Shown here one piece after another: positions 8,045-17,346 of a stretch of DNA of 48,494 nt. Positions within the stretch are counted from its first letter, which is position 1; each line of letters starts with the position of its first letter. The DNA is taken from contig CAIYKV010000059.1 of the NCBI GenBank assembly GCA_903926855.1, positions 1 through 48,494 of the forward strand, in the 5' to 3' direction. Origin of the DNA: an uncultured Bacteroidota bacterium. GTDB lineage: Bacteria > Bacteroidota > Bacteroidia > Chitinophagales > Chitinophagaceae. A program made the position numbers and the translations under genes. Under the pieces are notes generated by a model, which did not search any database, had not been told where the DNA came from, and saw only the letters and a program-made list of their open reading frames with translations.

Positions 8045-10570
8045 TTATATAGAAGTCTTCTTAAAGAAGAATATCTTGATCATATCTGCAGTAATTACAT
8101 ACAATGCAAGAATTCCTATGATGATAGCAGTTAATTGAAACGGGGGCACTACAAAACCCAGGTCTTTTGCAAAAGGTGAAATTGGCAATACTAAAGTGAT
8201 TATCAGGGCGGCAGCGCTTAGTATGATCAATAGCTTGCCCGGAACACTTTTCAATAAGGATTTATGGGTTCGAACAACAAATAGGATCAGCAATTCGGTA
8301 CAAATGGATTCAATAAACCAACCGGTATGAAACATATCGGCATTGGCCTTGAATAATTTGTAAAGTGCATAAAACGTCAGGTAATCGAATACAGAGCTAT
8401 GAAGTCCGAATACGATCATGAAATTTTTTAATTGACTCAGATTCCATTTCTGCGGAACACGGAGATCATCCTCATCTACATTATCTCCTGCTACTGCAAC
8501 ATAGGGGAAATCGGTAAGAAAGTTTGTCATCAATATTTGCTGTGGCAGCATCGGTAGAAAAGGCAGAATTAAAGAGGCCCCTGCCATACTAAACATATTC
8601 CCAAATGTAGCGCTGGTATTGGTATAAATATATTTTAAGGTATTCAGAAAAGTGCGTCTGCCTTCTTCAATTCCAGCGTTAAGCACTGCCAGGTCCTTTT
8701 CAAGAAGTACTACATCAGCGGCTTCTTTGGCAACATCTACGGCATTGTTAGTAGAAATCCCCACATCGGCAGCATTGATAGCAGCCACATCATTAATACC
8801 ATCGCCCATATAGGCAACTGTATTACCCGCTTTTCGAAGTGCTTTGATAATGTTTTCCTTTTGTTGTGGCTCTATTTCAGCAAAAACATTTGCTGTTTGT
8901 ACCTGTTGAACCAAAGCCTCGGGACTCATTTTCGAAATATCAATTCCTGAGATCACCACCATATTTTTTATCCCGATTTTATCGGCTATATAGGCAGCTA
9001 CTAATTTGTTATCGCCCGTAATAATTTTAAGAATGACCCCATTCATTCTTAATTTTTCAATTACGTCAATCACCCCTTCTTTTGGCGGATCATACAAAAG
9101 CACAAAGCCTGCAAAAATCATTTCCTGTTCGTCTGTTTTGGTTAGTTCTTTTTCATTGCTACTATTTTTATAACAAATACCAATGGTTCTGAACCCCTGG
9201 TTACTATACAATTGATATAGAGAGTCTATTTTTGCATGCTCGGCCTCCTGCAAAGCAATTACTGACCCATCGGGTTGTAATACTTTATCACATTTGGCTA
9301 CTATATTGTTTAAAGCCCCTTTTGTAATAATCCTGCATTCATTCGCATCTTTTACAGATACACTCAAACATTTTCTGATAAAATCATAGGGAATCTCATC
9401 CGTTTTTGTATATCCCTCGGCAGAAACATTGTCCATATTCCGTAGTGCTTCATCCATTGGATTCGTAAAACCTGTTTCAAAATAGGCATTCAAAAATGCC
9501 ATTTCTCTAACCGCTTTACTACTCTGGCCGGAGATATCAACAATATCTGATACTTTCAATACTCCTTCCGTAAGTGTACCTGTTTTATCTGAACAGAAAA
9601 TATTGATCTCACCCAGATTTTGTATAGAGGATAATTTTTTAACGATCACTTTCTGTTGTGCCATTCTTCGGGCTCCTGCCGACATGGCGATGGTCATTAT
9701 GGCGGGTAATAATTCCGGTGCCATACCTACTGCCAATGCCAGACCAAATAACAGAGAATCTATCAGGGGTCTTCCAAAATATATATTTACAGCCAGTATA
9801 ATAATGGCCAGTACAATCGTGATCTGCATAAGCAGGTATCCAAATTTTCTTATCCCTCTTTCAAAAGCTGTTTCATCAGCGGGTTTGGACAGGCTTGCCG
9901 ATATCGTACCAAATACCGTGTCTTTGCCGGTTAATACAGCAATGGCTAACCCTGAACCGCTTACAATACTGGTGCCTTCAAATAATACATTGGTTCTTTT
10001 TGAGATACCGGTTTCTGCTGGCAGTGCTCCTAATTCTTTTTCTGCCGGGTAAGTTTCTCCTGTAAGGGTTGCTTCATTCACATGGAGATCATTCTCTTCA
10101 TAGAGCAAACAATCAGCCGGAATAATATCACCGGCAGCAAAAGATAGAATATCCCCTGGCGCAATCTCTTCTGTATACACTTCTTTCTGATTGCCATCTC
10201 TGGTTACCTTCACTTTGGTTCTGATGATGGACCTTAGTTTTTCTACTGCTTTGCCTGCATGACGCTCCTGAATAAAACTCATAGTACCTGTAGCCAACAA
10301 AATAAATAGAATGATCAATACATCCGAGGTTTCTCCAAGTAGTGCAGAAAGTATAACAGCGGCCACCAATAGCAATACCAACGGGCTTTTAAACTGCGAT
10401 AAGAAAAGCAGAATATCTGTTAAAAGTGGGCTTCTTTCTTTCTTATTTTCTGCAGAAGCTGCTACTCTTTTCGATGCTTCTTCTGAGCTGAGTCCATTTT
10501 TGCCTGTTTGCAATCCAGCCATTATTTCCTCAGGCTTGTATTGCCAGAATATATGTAAATCCATAATCAA
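8045..10570 (-). CDS. mgtA: Magnesium-translocating P-type ATPase (MgtA/MgtB type)
   Basis: This P3B-type ATPase (841 aa, slightly shorter than the roughly 900 aa of enterobacterial MgtA) imports Mg2+ across the inner membrane. Visible motifs are LTGET (about 169-173, A domain), VGMAPELLPAIMT (M4, about 281-293), CSDKTGTLTEG with phosphorylated Asp328, and GDGINDVAAINAADVGIS. The MgtA-typical NFLTDFPYVAVAGDNVDEDDL precedes M7. About ten membrane segments are expected. The ATG at 10570 or the one two codons later (10564) could start it. The 214-nt gap to exbB on the other strand contains possible alternative hairpins in the mgtA leader. Confidence 0.94.
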   Translation of the reverse strand: MIMDLHIFWQYKPEEIMAGLQTGKNGLSSEEASKRVAASAENKKERSPLLTDILLFLSQFKSPLVLLLVAAVILSALLGETSDVLIILFILLATGTMSFIQERHAGKAVEKLRSIIRTKVKVTRDGNQKEVYTEEIAPGDILSFAAGDIIPADCLLYEENDLHVNEATLTGETYPAEKELGALPAETGISKRTNVLFEGTSIVSGSGLAIAVLTGKDTVFGTISASLSKPADETAFERGIRKFGYLLMQITIVLAIIILAVNIYFGRPLIDSLLFGLALAVGMAPELLPAIMTIAMSAGARRMAQQKVIVKKLSSIQNLGEINIFCSDKTGTLTEGVLKVSDIVDISGQSSKAVREMAFLNAYFETGFTNPMDEALRNMDNVSAEGYTKTDEIPYDFIRKCLSVSVKDANECRIITKGALNNIVAKCDKVLQPDGSVIALQEAEHAKIDSLYQLYSNQGFRTIGICYKNSSNEKELTKTDEQEMIFAGFVLLYDPPKEGVIDVIEKLRMNGVILKIITGDNKLVAAYIADKIGIKNMVVISGIDISKMSPEALVQQVQTANVFAEIEPQQKENIIKALRKAGNTVAYMGDGINDVAAINAADVGISTNNAVDVAKEAADVVLLEKDLAVLNAGIEEGRRTFLNTLKYIYTNTSATFGNMFSMAGASLILPFLPMLPQQILMTNFLTDFPYVAVAGDNVDEDDLRVPQKWNLSQLKNFMIVFGLHSSVFDYLTFYALYKLFKANADMFHTGWFIESICTELLILFVVRTHKSLLKSVPGKLLIILSAAALIITLVLPISPFAKDLGFVVPPFQLTAIIIGILALYVITADMIKIFFFKKTSI

Positions 10571-10607
10571 CGAGATTGTTTACAAGTTATCACTTATCAG
10601 TAAGAAT

Positions 10608-10707
10608 CCCGGTATCAAAAATTACCTGTTAGTTTTGTGAGGAAAACCGGGTAATATTACATAGACTGGAATAACCATATGTGTAAAAGCTTTCCTAAAA
10701 AACCGGG
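10608..10707 (-). promoter_or_regulatory. Possible structured leader of mgtA
   Basis: In the transcript sense there are two copies of CCCGGTT (10707-10701 and 10651-10645) and one ACCGGG (10613-10608), ending about 38 nt before the ATG. Either CCCGGT could pair with the single ACCGGG, a mutually exclusive arrangement. ATTACC and GGTAAT in the same interval can also pair. I do not recognise an M-box or other known Mg2+ riboswitch. This is inference from pairing only. Confidence 0.3.
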
Positions 10708-10784
10708 AGAAAGTATATTTATTCACAACAGAACTGTTCTTTTGTATAAGCATCTAATTTTAGCCTAACCTAAATCACTAAGAG

Positions 10785-11465
10785 ATGTTCAATCTCCTGC
10801 AAATAGATACCTTACAAAAAGCGGTGACAGCATTACCAATACCTGAAAAAATTTCCATGTGGAGTTTATTGGAGAAAGGAGGATGGATCATGTATCCATT
10901 GTACCTGCTACTGGTGGTAGCTATTTTTGTTTTTATTGAAAGACTGATTGCCATTCGGAAAGCATCCAGGATAGACGCAAATTTCATGTATATTATTCGG
11001 GATAATATCATTTCCGGGAATGTGACGGCTGCCAGAAATCTTGCAAAAAATACCAATAACCCGGTAGCCAGAATGATTGATAAGGGCTTACAAAGAATAG
11101 GCAAGCCTATTGATGCCATCGAGAAAAGTATGGAAAACGTTGGCAAGCTGGAAATGTATACGATGGAGAAAAATCTATCTATACTATCCCTGATTGCGGG
11201 TATTGCACCTATGTTTGGGTTTTTGGGAACCATTGTAGGGATGATTCAATTGTTTTACGGGATTGCCAGTTCAGGTCAGTTTACCTTAAATGATATTGCG
11301 GGTGGGATTTATGTTAAAATGATTACCTCGGGAACCGGGTTAATCATTGGACTACTGGCCTATATCGGTCATAATGCACTTACCACACAAATAGACAAAA
11401 CAGCCAATAAAATGGAAGCTGCGAGTGCTGAGTTTATTGATATTTTACAGGAGCCGACGCATTGA
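10785..11465 (+). CDS. exbB: MotA/TolQ/ExbB proton channel family protein
   Basis: The 226-aa inner-membrane protein is an ExbB/TolQ homologue, the proton channel that energises TonB-dependent outer-membrane transport. Membrane segments lie at about residues 33-52 (MYPLYLLLVVAIFVFIERLI), 131-152 (LSLIAGIAPMFGFLGTIVGMIQLF, with the conserved Gly-rich channel motif) and 170-192 (GLIIGLLAYIGH). The conserved Thr/Glu-rich cytoplasmic loop lies between the first two. exbD follows after 92 nt. No TonB gene is adjacent, so the complex must draw TonB from elsewhere. Confidence 0.9.
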   Translation: MFNLLQIDTLQKAVTALPIPEKISMWSLLEKGGWIMYPLYLLLVVAIFVFIERLIAIRKASRIDANFMYIIRDNIISGNVTAARNLAKNTNNPVARMIDKGLQRIGKPIDAIEKSMENVGKLEMYTMEKNLSILSLIAGIAPMFGFLGTIVGMIQLFYGIASSGQFTLNDIAGGIYVKMITSGTGLIIGLLAYIGHNALTTQIDKTANKMEAASAEFIDILQEPTH

Positions 11466-11466
11466 G

Positions 11467-11492
11467 TAATTAACAATTAATAATTAACAATT
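11467..11492 (+). repeat. Short direct repeat between exbB and exbD
   Basis: TAATTAACAATT occurs at 11467-11478 and again at 11481-11492, a 14-bp period in otherwise A+T-rich spacer. No terminator is seen, so exbB and exbD can share a transcript. Confidence 0.5.
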
Positions 11493-11557
11493 TGGGCAGG
11501 TAGCATTAGTTAGGTTTTTTTAGAATTTATTATTTATAGCAGTAATCGATACATAGA

Positions 11558-11956
11558 ATGAATATTAGGAAACGATTAAAAACACAGCCTGAACTACATA
11601 CAGGGGCACTGAATGATATTCTGTTCATTCTGTTATTGTTTTTCCTGATCGTTTCTACATTGGCGAATCCGAATGTGATAAAAGTTTCTAATCCGAAAGC
11701 GAAAAGCGATACGAAGTCTAAACAGACCGTAGTGGTTACTGTGGATAAGGACCAGAATATTTATCTGGCACAAAAAAAGATTAGCATTGATGAATTGGAA
11801 GTAGAATTGAAATCTTATTTGGCAAAAGAAACCGATAAACCTTCAGTGGTAATTAACGGAGACAGTACCGCACACCTGGGAACCGCTATTCGGGTAATGC
11901 AAGTAATCAAGAAACTGGGTGCTACTCCGGTTATGGCAGTGAATAATAATCAATAG
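11558..11956 (+). CDS. exbD: ExbD/TolR biopolymer transport protein
   Basis: The 132-aa protein has the ExbD layout: a short cytoplasmic N-terminus, one membrane segment (residues about 18-36, LNDILFILLLFFLIVSTL), and a periplasmic domain. The conserved Asp in the segment entry (LNDILF) is the proton-carrying residue in the family. The periplasmic part (VVVTVDKDQNIYLAQKKISIDEL and VVINGDSTAHLG) is typical. It works with the ExbB encoded 92 nt upstream. It converges with prmC, 11 nt away. Confidence 0.9.
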   Translation: MNIRKRLKTQPELHTGALNDILFILLLFFLIVSTLANPNVIKVSNPKAKSDTKSKQTVVVTVDKDQNIYLAQKKISIDELEVELKSYLAKETDKPSVVINGDSTAHLGTAIRVMQVIKKLGATPVMAVNNNQ

Positions 11957-11967
11957 GAAATATTAGA

Positions 11968-12810
11968 TTAAAAAATTGCTTTGACCATCCTGTCCCTGCC
12001 CGCTACATCTTTTTTCAAAACAACAGTATATCCCTCCGTCTCATACAAAGCACATACTTCTTTGCCCAAAGCCTCATTGATTTCTAAATAAACAGCACCT
12101 TTGCTGCTGAGGTGATTTCTGGCAAAAGCCGCAATTTTTCGATAAAAAAGCAAGGGGTCTTCGTCGGGAACAAATAAAGCCAGGCCGGGTTCAAAATCAA
12201 GCACATTCCGGTTCATGTTTTCTTTTTCAGCCAACCTGATATAGGGGGGATTGCTTACGATGATATCGAATTGCGGTAATGAATCCCAGTGATCTTCCTG
12301 CAGAAAATCCATTGGTACCAGTTGTATAATCGCATTTAGTGAATCTGCATTTTGCCTCGCAATATTTAAAGCTTCCTGACTAATATCGATGGATATAATT
12401 TTTGTATTCGGAAATTTTTTATACAGGGCTATGGGAATACAACCTGATCCTGTTCCAATATCCAGTAAATTATCTGTGGCCGGGTTTTCTTTCCAGATCC
12501 ATTCTACCAATTCTTCTGTTTCAGGTCGGGGTATTAATGTATGCTCGTTTACAGTAAACTTCATTCCACAAAACCAGGCTTCTCCCAATACATATTGAAT
12601 GGGCCGATGAATAGACAGTTGCTGTTGGATCGTTTGTAATTGTTCCAGTTGCAGAATGCTGAGTTCTTCATTTTTGACGAGCATCCGGTCAATCCTTGAC
12701 TTACCCGTAACATGGTCCATTACCCAATTCGCAATGGCGGCAGATTCTCTTTCCTCATACATTTTACTGAGATCAGCTAATATTTGCCGGTAGGCCAATT
12801 CGATAGTCAT
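11968..12810 (-). CDS. prmC: Peptide chain release factor N5-glutamine methyltransferase
   Basis: PrmC/HemK methylates the Gln of the GGQ motif in release factors RF1 and RF2, using SAM. The 280-aa length is normal. The helical N-terminal recognition domain covers about residues 1-85, and IPRPETEELV (93-102) follows. The SAM-binding LDIGTGSGC is at 116-124, and the catalytic NPPY is at 187-190. The gene is not beside prfA. It diverges from ribD, with 42 nt between the two start codons as annotated here. Confidence 0.95.
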   Translation of the reverse strand: MTIELAYRQILADLSKMYEERESAAIANWVMDHVTGKSRIDRMLVKNEELSILQLEQLQTIQQQLSIHRPIQYVLGEAWFCGMKFTVNEHTLIPRPETEELVEWIWKENPATDNLLDIGTGSGCIPIALYKKFPNTKIISIDISQEALNIARQNADSLNAIIQLVPMDFLQEDHWDSLPQFDIIVSNPPYIRLAEKENMNRNVLDFEPGLALFVPDEDPLLFYRKIAAFARNHLSSKGAVYLEINEALGKEVCALYETEGYTVVLKKDVAGRDRMVKAIF

Positions 12811-12834
12811 GCTGCAATGTTACCACCATTTGGT

Positions 12835-12842
12835 TATTTTTG
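12835..12842 (+). promoter_or_regulatory. Probable -7 promoter element of ribD
   Basis: TATTTTTG matches TAnnTTTG exactly and ends 10 nt before the ATG at 12853. It rules out, as a product of this promoter, the upstream in-frame start at 12784 inside prmC. Confidence 0.6.
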
Positions 12843-12852
12843 CCAATTCTGT

Positions 12853-13953
12853 ATGAAGCCAACCCATGAATTATATATGCAACGGTGTATTGACCTGGCT
12901 TTATTGGGTCAGGGAAGGGTAGCACCTAATCCGATGGTGGGGTCAGTATTGGTATATGATAACAGAATCATTGGTGAGGGGTATCACCAGCAGTTTGGGG
13001 GGCCACATGCAGAAGTAAACTGTATAGCATCAGTAAAGGAAACAGACAGAAAATATATTCCCGAAGCCTGTTTATATGTTTCCCTGGAACCCTGCTCCCA
13101 TGTTGGGAAAACGCCGCCTTGTACCAACCTGATCATCGAGCAGGGTATTAAAATGGTGGTAATTGGCTGTAAGGATAGTTTTGAAGAAGTAAATGGTAAA
13201 GGAATTGAAAAGCTAAAAAAAACAGGCATTAAGGTAATCACAGGGGTGCTGGAACAAGCGTGTAAAGACCTGAACAGACGCTTTTTCACTTTTCACAAAG
13301 AAAAAAGACCCTATATCATTTTAAAATGGGCGGAAACCGCAGATGGGAGGATGGCAGGAGAGGGGAAAGAGCGTTTGCTGATATCCAATAAATATACCAA
13401 CCGGCTGGTACATAAATGGAGAATGGAAGAACCCTGTATCTTAACAGGTACCAATACTGCTTTGGTGGATGACCCTTCTTTGGATAATCGTTTATGGACA
13501 GGGGCTTCACCCGTAAGAATGGTATTGGATCTTTCACTCAGGTTGCCCAGAAAACTAAAGTTGTTTAACCAGGAGCAAAGAACCATTGTATTTAATTTAT
13601 TAAAAAACCAGAAGGAAGGAAATATCCAACACTTTAAACTGAGCAGAACTGCGGGTGTTATTATTCAGATCAACTGTGCTTGTTTATTGCTGGATCTCCA
13701 GAGTTTATTGGTAGAAGGCGGTGCAAAAATGCTTCGTTCTTTTATTGAAGAAGGTATTTGGGATGAGGCAAGGGTAATCACCAATACTGTTTTGGAAGCG
13801 GGAAAAGGGTTAAAAGCACCGATACTGAATAATCATGTGTTGGTAAAGACTGAAAAAATCAATACAGATATTATTCGTTATTATCAACATCAGGCGCCTG
13901 AAAAAAAAGCAGAAACTTTTTTTCGTTTTACTGGAAAACCGGTTCAGGTATAA
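12853..13953 (+). CDS. ribD: Bifunctional diaminohydroxyphosphoribosylaminopyrimidine deaminase / 5-amino-6-(5-phosphoribosylamino)uracil reductase
   Basis: RibD catalyses the second and third steps of riboflavin synthesis from GTP. From the ATG at 12853 it has 366 aa. The deaminase domain has the zinc ligands HAEV (52-55) and PCSHVGKTPPC (80-90). The reductase domain begins around residue 145 (RPYIILKWAETADGRMA) and includes VEGGAKMLRSF near the C-terminus. The start at 12853 fits the family N-terminus (HELYMQRCIDLA) and the promoter just upstream. No other rib gene is present in the window, so the pathway is dispersed. A DMT-type transporter follows after 24 nt. Confidence 0.94.
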   Translation: MKPTHELYMQRCIDLALLGQGRVAPNPMVGSVLVYDNRIIGEGYHQQFGGPHAEVNCIASVKETDRKYIPEACLYVSLEPCSHVGKTPPCTNLIIEQGIKMVVIGCKDSFEEVNGKGIEKLKKTGIKVITGVLEQACKDLNRRFFTFHKEKRPYIILKWAETADGRMAGEGKERLLISNKYTNRLVHKWRMEEPCILTGTNTALVDDPSLDNRLWTGASPVRMVLDLSLRLPRKLKLFNQEQRTIVFNLLKNQKEGNIQHFKLSRTAGVIIQINCACLLLDLQSLLVEGGAKMLRSFIEEGIWDEARVITNTVLEAGKGLKAPILNNHVLVKTEKINTDIIRYYQHQAPEKKAETFFRFTGKPVQV

Positions 13954-13977
13954 ATCAATTATTGTAAACTAATTCGA

Positions 13978-14868
13978 ATGCTTTATCTTTTTCTCAGTAT
14001 CATTCTTACCAGCTATCTTACCCTTGCATTCAAAGTTTGCGAAAAATATCATGTTAATATTTTCCAGGCAATAGTATTTAATTATATAACCTGTGTAATC
14101 ACAGGGTCCGTGGTAAATGGATTTTTCCCCATCAATGCTTCCAATGTATCCACACCCTCGTTTCGATGGGCCATGGTAATGGGGGTACTATTTGTATCTA
14201 TTTTTACCGTTATTGGAATCACTACCCAAAAAATGGGTGTGGCGGTAGCTTCTGTGGCTAATAAATTATCATTAATCATACCGGTTGTTTTATCCGTTTA
14301 CCTGTATCATGAATCTGTTAAGGGCTGGAAGCTGGCCGGTGTTATTCTGGCCCTGGTGGCAGTTGTGTTTACCTGCTATCAAAATTCACCTGCGGAAACT
14401 TCGAAAAATCAAAAAGGTGAAAAATGGAAATACCTTCTTCCTGTTATATTATTTGTAGGAAGTGGCTTACTGGATTCATTGATCAATCATGTGCAGCAGT
14501 TATATGTTACAGATACCAACCGGGACGCTTATCTGGTTAGTGGGTTTTTATCTGCTGCAATAATTGGCTCAATGATTCTATTGGGTCAATATGTTACAGG
14601 TAAGCAACAGTTTTCCTGGAAAAATCTAATCTCCGGTATATTGATTGGCATACCCAATTATTTTTCGATCTGGTGTCTGGTTCGTTTTTTGAAACACAGT
14701 CCCTGGCAAAGCAGTGCCAGCATTCCGGTAAATAATATGGGAATTGTTTTATTTAGTTCGGTAGTTGCCTGGTTATTATTTAAAGAAAGGTTATCTAAAC
14801 TAAACTGGGTGGGTATCCTCTTGTCTTTGATCGCTATTTACCTCATTGCATTTGGAGACAATATATGA
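13978..14868 (+). CDS. EamA/DMT-superfamily transporter
   Basis: The 296-aa protein has about ten hydrophobic segments in two similar halves, the layout of drug/metabolite transporters of the EamA type. The half-ending segments GWKLAGVILALVAVVFTCY (about 112-130) and LNWVGILLSLIAIYLIAFGD (about 275-294) are characteristic. A non-membrane stretch with SPAETSKNQKGEKWK lies between the halves. The substrate cannot be read from sequence. Its place directly after ribD could hint at a flavin-related metabolite, but that is weak inference. Its stop overlaps the start of the YigZ gene by 4 nt, so the two are translationally coupled. Confidence 0.85.
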   Translation: MLYLFLSIILTSYLTLAFKVCEKYHVNIFQAIVFNYITCVITGSVVNGFFPINASNVSTPSFRWAMVMGVLFVSIFTVIGITTQKMGVAVASVANKLSLIIPVVLSVYLYHESVKGWKLAGVILALVAVVFTCYQNSPAETSKNQKGEKWKYLLPVILFVGSGLLDSLINHVQQLYVTDTNRDAYLVSGFLSAAIIGSMILLGQYVTGKQQFSWKNLISGILIGIPNYFSIWCLVRFLKHSPWQSSASIPVNNMGIVLFSSVVAWLLFKERLSKLNWVGILLSLIAIYLIAFGDNI

Positions 14869-15476
14869 ATAGCCCCGATACATATCTAACCATAGAAAAG
14901 CCATCCTTTGCCGAATATAAAGATCGGGGAAGTAAGTTTTTGGCTTTTGTATTTCCTATGGATACTGTTGAAGTTTTCAAACAACAACTGGCATTACTGA
15001 AAAAAGAGCACCCAAAAGCCGTGCATCATTGTTTTGCCTATCGCTTAGGATGGGATGGTAACCTGTTTCGGGTAAGTGATGATGGGGAGCCTTCGGGAAC
15101 AGCAGGCAAACCCATATTAGGGCAGATTGATAGTAAACAACTTACCAATCTTGGGGTGGTTGTAGTGAGATATTTTGGCGGCACTTTATTAGGTGTTCCC
15201 GGATTGATTCAGGCGTATAAATCCGCTTCAGCAATGGCTTTGCAACTGGTACCCGCTGTTCAAAAATCGATTGAAGTTGCCTATGAACTGCAGTTTGATT
15301 ATACACAGATGAATGAAGTGATGACCCTGGTAAAACAGTTAGGATGTACTGTATTTTCACAGGAAATGAAATTGTTCTGTATTTTCAGAATTGGCGTACC
15401 AAAAGCAAGGATGGATTCCTTTTTGAGTCTTTTTAAAGAAAAGCATTTTGTAGAATTGAAAAGGCTACCTGCATAG
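14865..15476 (+). CDS. yigZ: YigZ/IMPACT family protein
   Basis: The 203-aa protein belongs to the UPF0029/IMPACT family. The signature is clear: RGSKFLAFVFPMDTVE near the N-terminus, HHCFAYRL, SDDGEPSGTAGKPIL (about residues 67-81) and VVVVRYFGGTLLGVPGLIQAY (about 98-118). A smaller C-terminal domain (DUF1949-like) follows. Members are linked to translation control or act as elongation-factor-like binding proteins, but the bacterial role is not settled. The ATGA overlap with the transporter gene indicates an operon. Confidence 0.92.
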   Translation: MNSPDTYLTIEKPSFAEYKDRGSKFLAFVFPMDTVEVFKQQLALLKKEHPKAVHHCFAYRLGWDGNLFRVSDDGEPSGTAGKPILGQIDSKQLTNLGVVVVRYFGGTLLGVPGLIQAYKSASAMALQLVPAVQKSIEVAYELQFDYTQMNEVMTLVKQLGCTVFSQEMKLFCIFRIGVPKARMDSFLSLFKEKHFVELKRLPA

Positions 15477-15513
15477 ATCTCCTTTTGTATCATTATGATT
15501 AGCATGAGGCTGG

Positions 15514-16272
15514 TTAGGCCTTTCCGGTTAATCTGTAAACTGCCTTCCCAACGATTTCTTTAATGAGATAACCCCAATTGGTTAAATTTTTTCCTTCAGG
15601 TATTATATAACCTTCTACGCTGAATTTTTCTGGTATTGCTTTATAATCACATGGAAAAGCAATAAAATCAAATCCCGCTTTGGTAAAAACCTTTATAGAT
15701 CTTGGCATATGCATAGCAGAGGTTACCAGAACATAAGGAGGTTTGATTTGCAATGAATCCAATATTTTTTTGGTAAAAATGGCATTTTCATAAGTGTTTC
15801 TGGATTTGCTTTCCAACAGAATATCCGATTCTTTTACTCCATTATTGATAAACTGGGTTTTTAAGAAATAGGATTCAGCCGGCTCATTCTGTAATAGACT
15901 GCCAGTGCCGCCGGTAATTAATATTTTTTTTATAATACCCTGATGATAGAGGTTTGCAGTTTGTATAAATCGGTCTGCATTGTCTCCAAAATAGCCACGC
16001 TCATATTTATCATAGCCCGATAATCCTCCCAAAACAATCCCTGCTTCAAAACTTTTATTGGGAGAAAGCGAAACAGGATGGGGTTGCCAGGCGATTTCTG
16101 CAACACGGAATAAATAAGGATTGGTAAAAATGATAAACAGGGATGGGATCAATAAACGGAGCCTTTTTTTAGTTACCTGCGATTTACTGAAAAACATCCA
16201 CAGAAAAGCCAGAATGATCCAGCAAGTAGGAGATAGAATAAACAGCAATACTTTAGAGAGAATAAAAAACAT
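15514..16272 (-). CDS. YdcF/ElyC-like DUF218 membrane protein
   Basis: The 252-aa protein has two N-terminal hydrophobic segments (about residues 2-24 and 36-54) and then a DUF218 domain. The domain shows AGIVLGGLSGYD, DRFIQTANLYHQGIIKKILITGG, SRNTYENAIFTKKIL and VLVTSAMHMPRSIKVFTKAGFD, the standard order in the YdcF/SanA/ElyC group. Members are tied to envelope integrity and lipid-carrier metabolism. The catalytic role is unclear. It lies downstream of the 3-hydroxyacyl-CoA dehydrogenase on the same strand with a 68-nt gap. Confidence 0.87.
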   Translation of the reverse strand: MFFILSKVLLFILSPTCWIILAFLWMFFSKSQVTKKRLRLLIPSLFIIFTNPYLFRVAEIAWQPHPVSLSPNKSFEAGIVLGGLSGYDKYERGYFGDNADRFIQTANLYHQGIIKKILITGGTGSLLQNEPAESYFLKTQFINNGVKESDILLESKSRNTYENAIFTKKILDSLQIKPPYVLVTSAMHMPRSIKVFTKAGFDFIAFPCDYKAIPEKFSVEGYIIPEGKNLTNWGYLIKEIVGKAVYRLTGKA

Positions 16273-16340
16273 GAATCAATTTTATAGGAAAATACAATTT
16301 TGCTTTTAGTTCATAACAATCCCTCGGAAAAAGGAGGAGC

Positions 16341-17237
16341 TCATTTTTTAAAACGATCACTTACCTGCAGTTCTTTATTGCCAGGCAGATACTGGTAAAA
16401 ACCTTCCCCTGTTTTTATTCCCAGCTTACCGGCAGTTACCATATTTACCAAAAGCGGACAAGGAGCGTATTTAGGATTACCAAAACCGGCGTGTAATACC
16501 TGAAATATACTAAGACATACATCCAAACCGATAAAATCGGCTAATTGCAATGGCCCCATGGGATGTGCCATACCCAGTTTCATAATGGTATCAATGGATT
16601 CTACTTCCGCAATGCCTTCGTATAAACTATAAATGGCTTCATTAATCATAGGCATCAATATACGGTTGGCAATAAACCCGGGATAATCATTTACAATACA
16701 TGGAACCTTGCCAAGTTGTTTACTAAGTGCAACAATGGTTTCTGTTACAGAGGAATCCGTGCCATAGCCATTAATGATCTCCACCAGTTTCATTACAGGA
16801 ACCGGGTTCATGAAGTGCATTCCAATTACAGAGCCTGGCCTTTTGGTGGCCGCTGCAATTTTAGTTATTGAAATGGAGGAAGTATTGCTGGCCAGGATAG
16901 CAGAAATTTTTGCAGCTTCATCCAAGTGTTTAAAAATTTTTAATTTTAACTCGATATTTTCTGTTGCTGCTTCTACAATTAAATCTGCATTGGAAACTCC
17001 TATGCTAAGATCTGTTTGGGTGTCCAGATTAGAAAGGGTTTGTATTTTCTGCTCTTCAGTAAGGGTTCCTTTAGATACCTGTCTGTCGAGATTCTTACTG
17101 ATAATGGCCAAAGCTTTTTCCAGCTGCCCTGCATTCACATCTACCAATGTTACGGTAAATCCATTTTGCGCAAATACATGTGCAATTCCATTGCCCATTG
17201 TACCGGCACCAATTACGGTGATATTGTCTAAGGCCAT
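16341..17237 (-). CDS. 3-hydroxybutyryl-CoA (3-hydroxyacyl-CoA) dehydrogenase
   Basis: The 298-aa enzyme oxidises 3-hydroxyacyl-CoA to 3-ketoacyl-CoA with NAD. The Rossmann motif VIGAGTMGNGIAHVFAQNGF spans about residues 8-27. The catalytic His is in IGMHFMNPVPVMKLVEII, and the C-terminal domain has DYPGFIANRILMPMINEAI and GMAHPMGPLQLADFIGLDVC. Single-domain length and sequence resemble Hbd/PaaH rather than the multifunctional FadB. No other beta-oxidation gene is near, so the physiological substrate (butanoyl, phenylacetyl-derived or other acyl-CoA) is open. Confidence 0.93.
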   Translation of the reverse strand: MALDNITVIGAGTMGNGIAHVFAQNGFTVTLVDVNAGQLEKALAIISKNLDRQVSKGTLTEEQKIQTLSNLDTQTDLSIGVSNADLIVEAATENIELKLKIFKHLDEAAKISAILASNTSSISITKIAAATKRPGSVIGMHFMNPVPVMKLVEIINGYGTDSSVTETIVALSKQLGKVPCIVNDYPGFIANRILMPMINEAIYSLYEGIAEVESIDTIMKLGMAHPMGPLQLADFIGLDVCLSIFQVLHAGFGNPKYAPCPLLVNMVTAGKLGIKTGEGFYQYLPGNKELQVSDRFKK

Positions 17238-17346
17238 TGGTTACCATTGTTTAGATAAGTGAAAACTAAGCTGTTTTGATCAGATGGAAATTACTGATCA
17301 TAAGCATGTTGCTATACAAAATCCACCCTGACGATACCTATATCCA

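Noticed and set aside
9603..10052. 149-codon + strand ORF opposite mgtA
   Set aside because: It is antisense to conserved ATPase motifs and has no recognisable product.
12784..12852. Upstream in-frame start for ribD
   Set aside because: It lies inside prmC and upstream of the TATTTTTG promoter element; family alignment starts at 12853.
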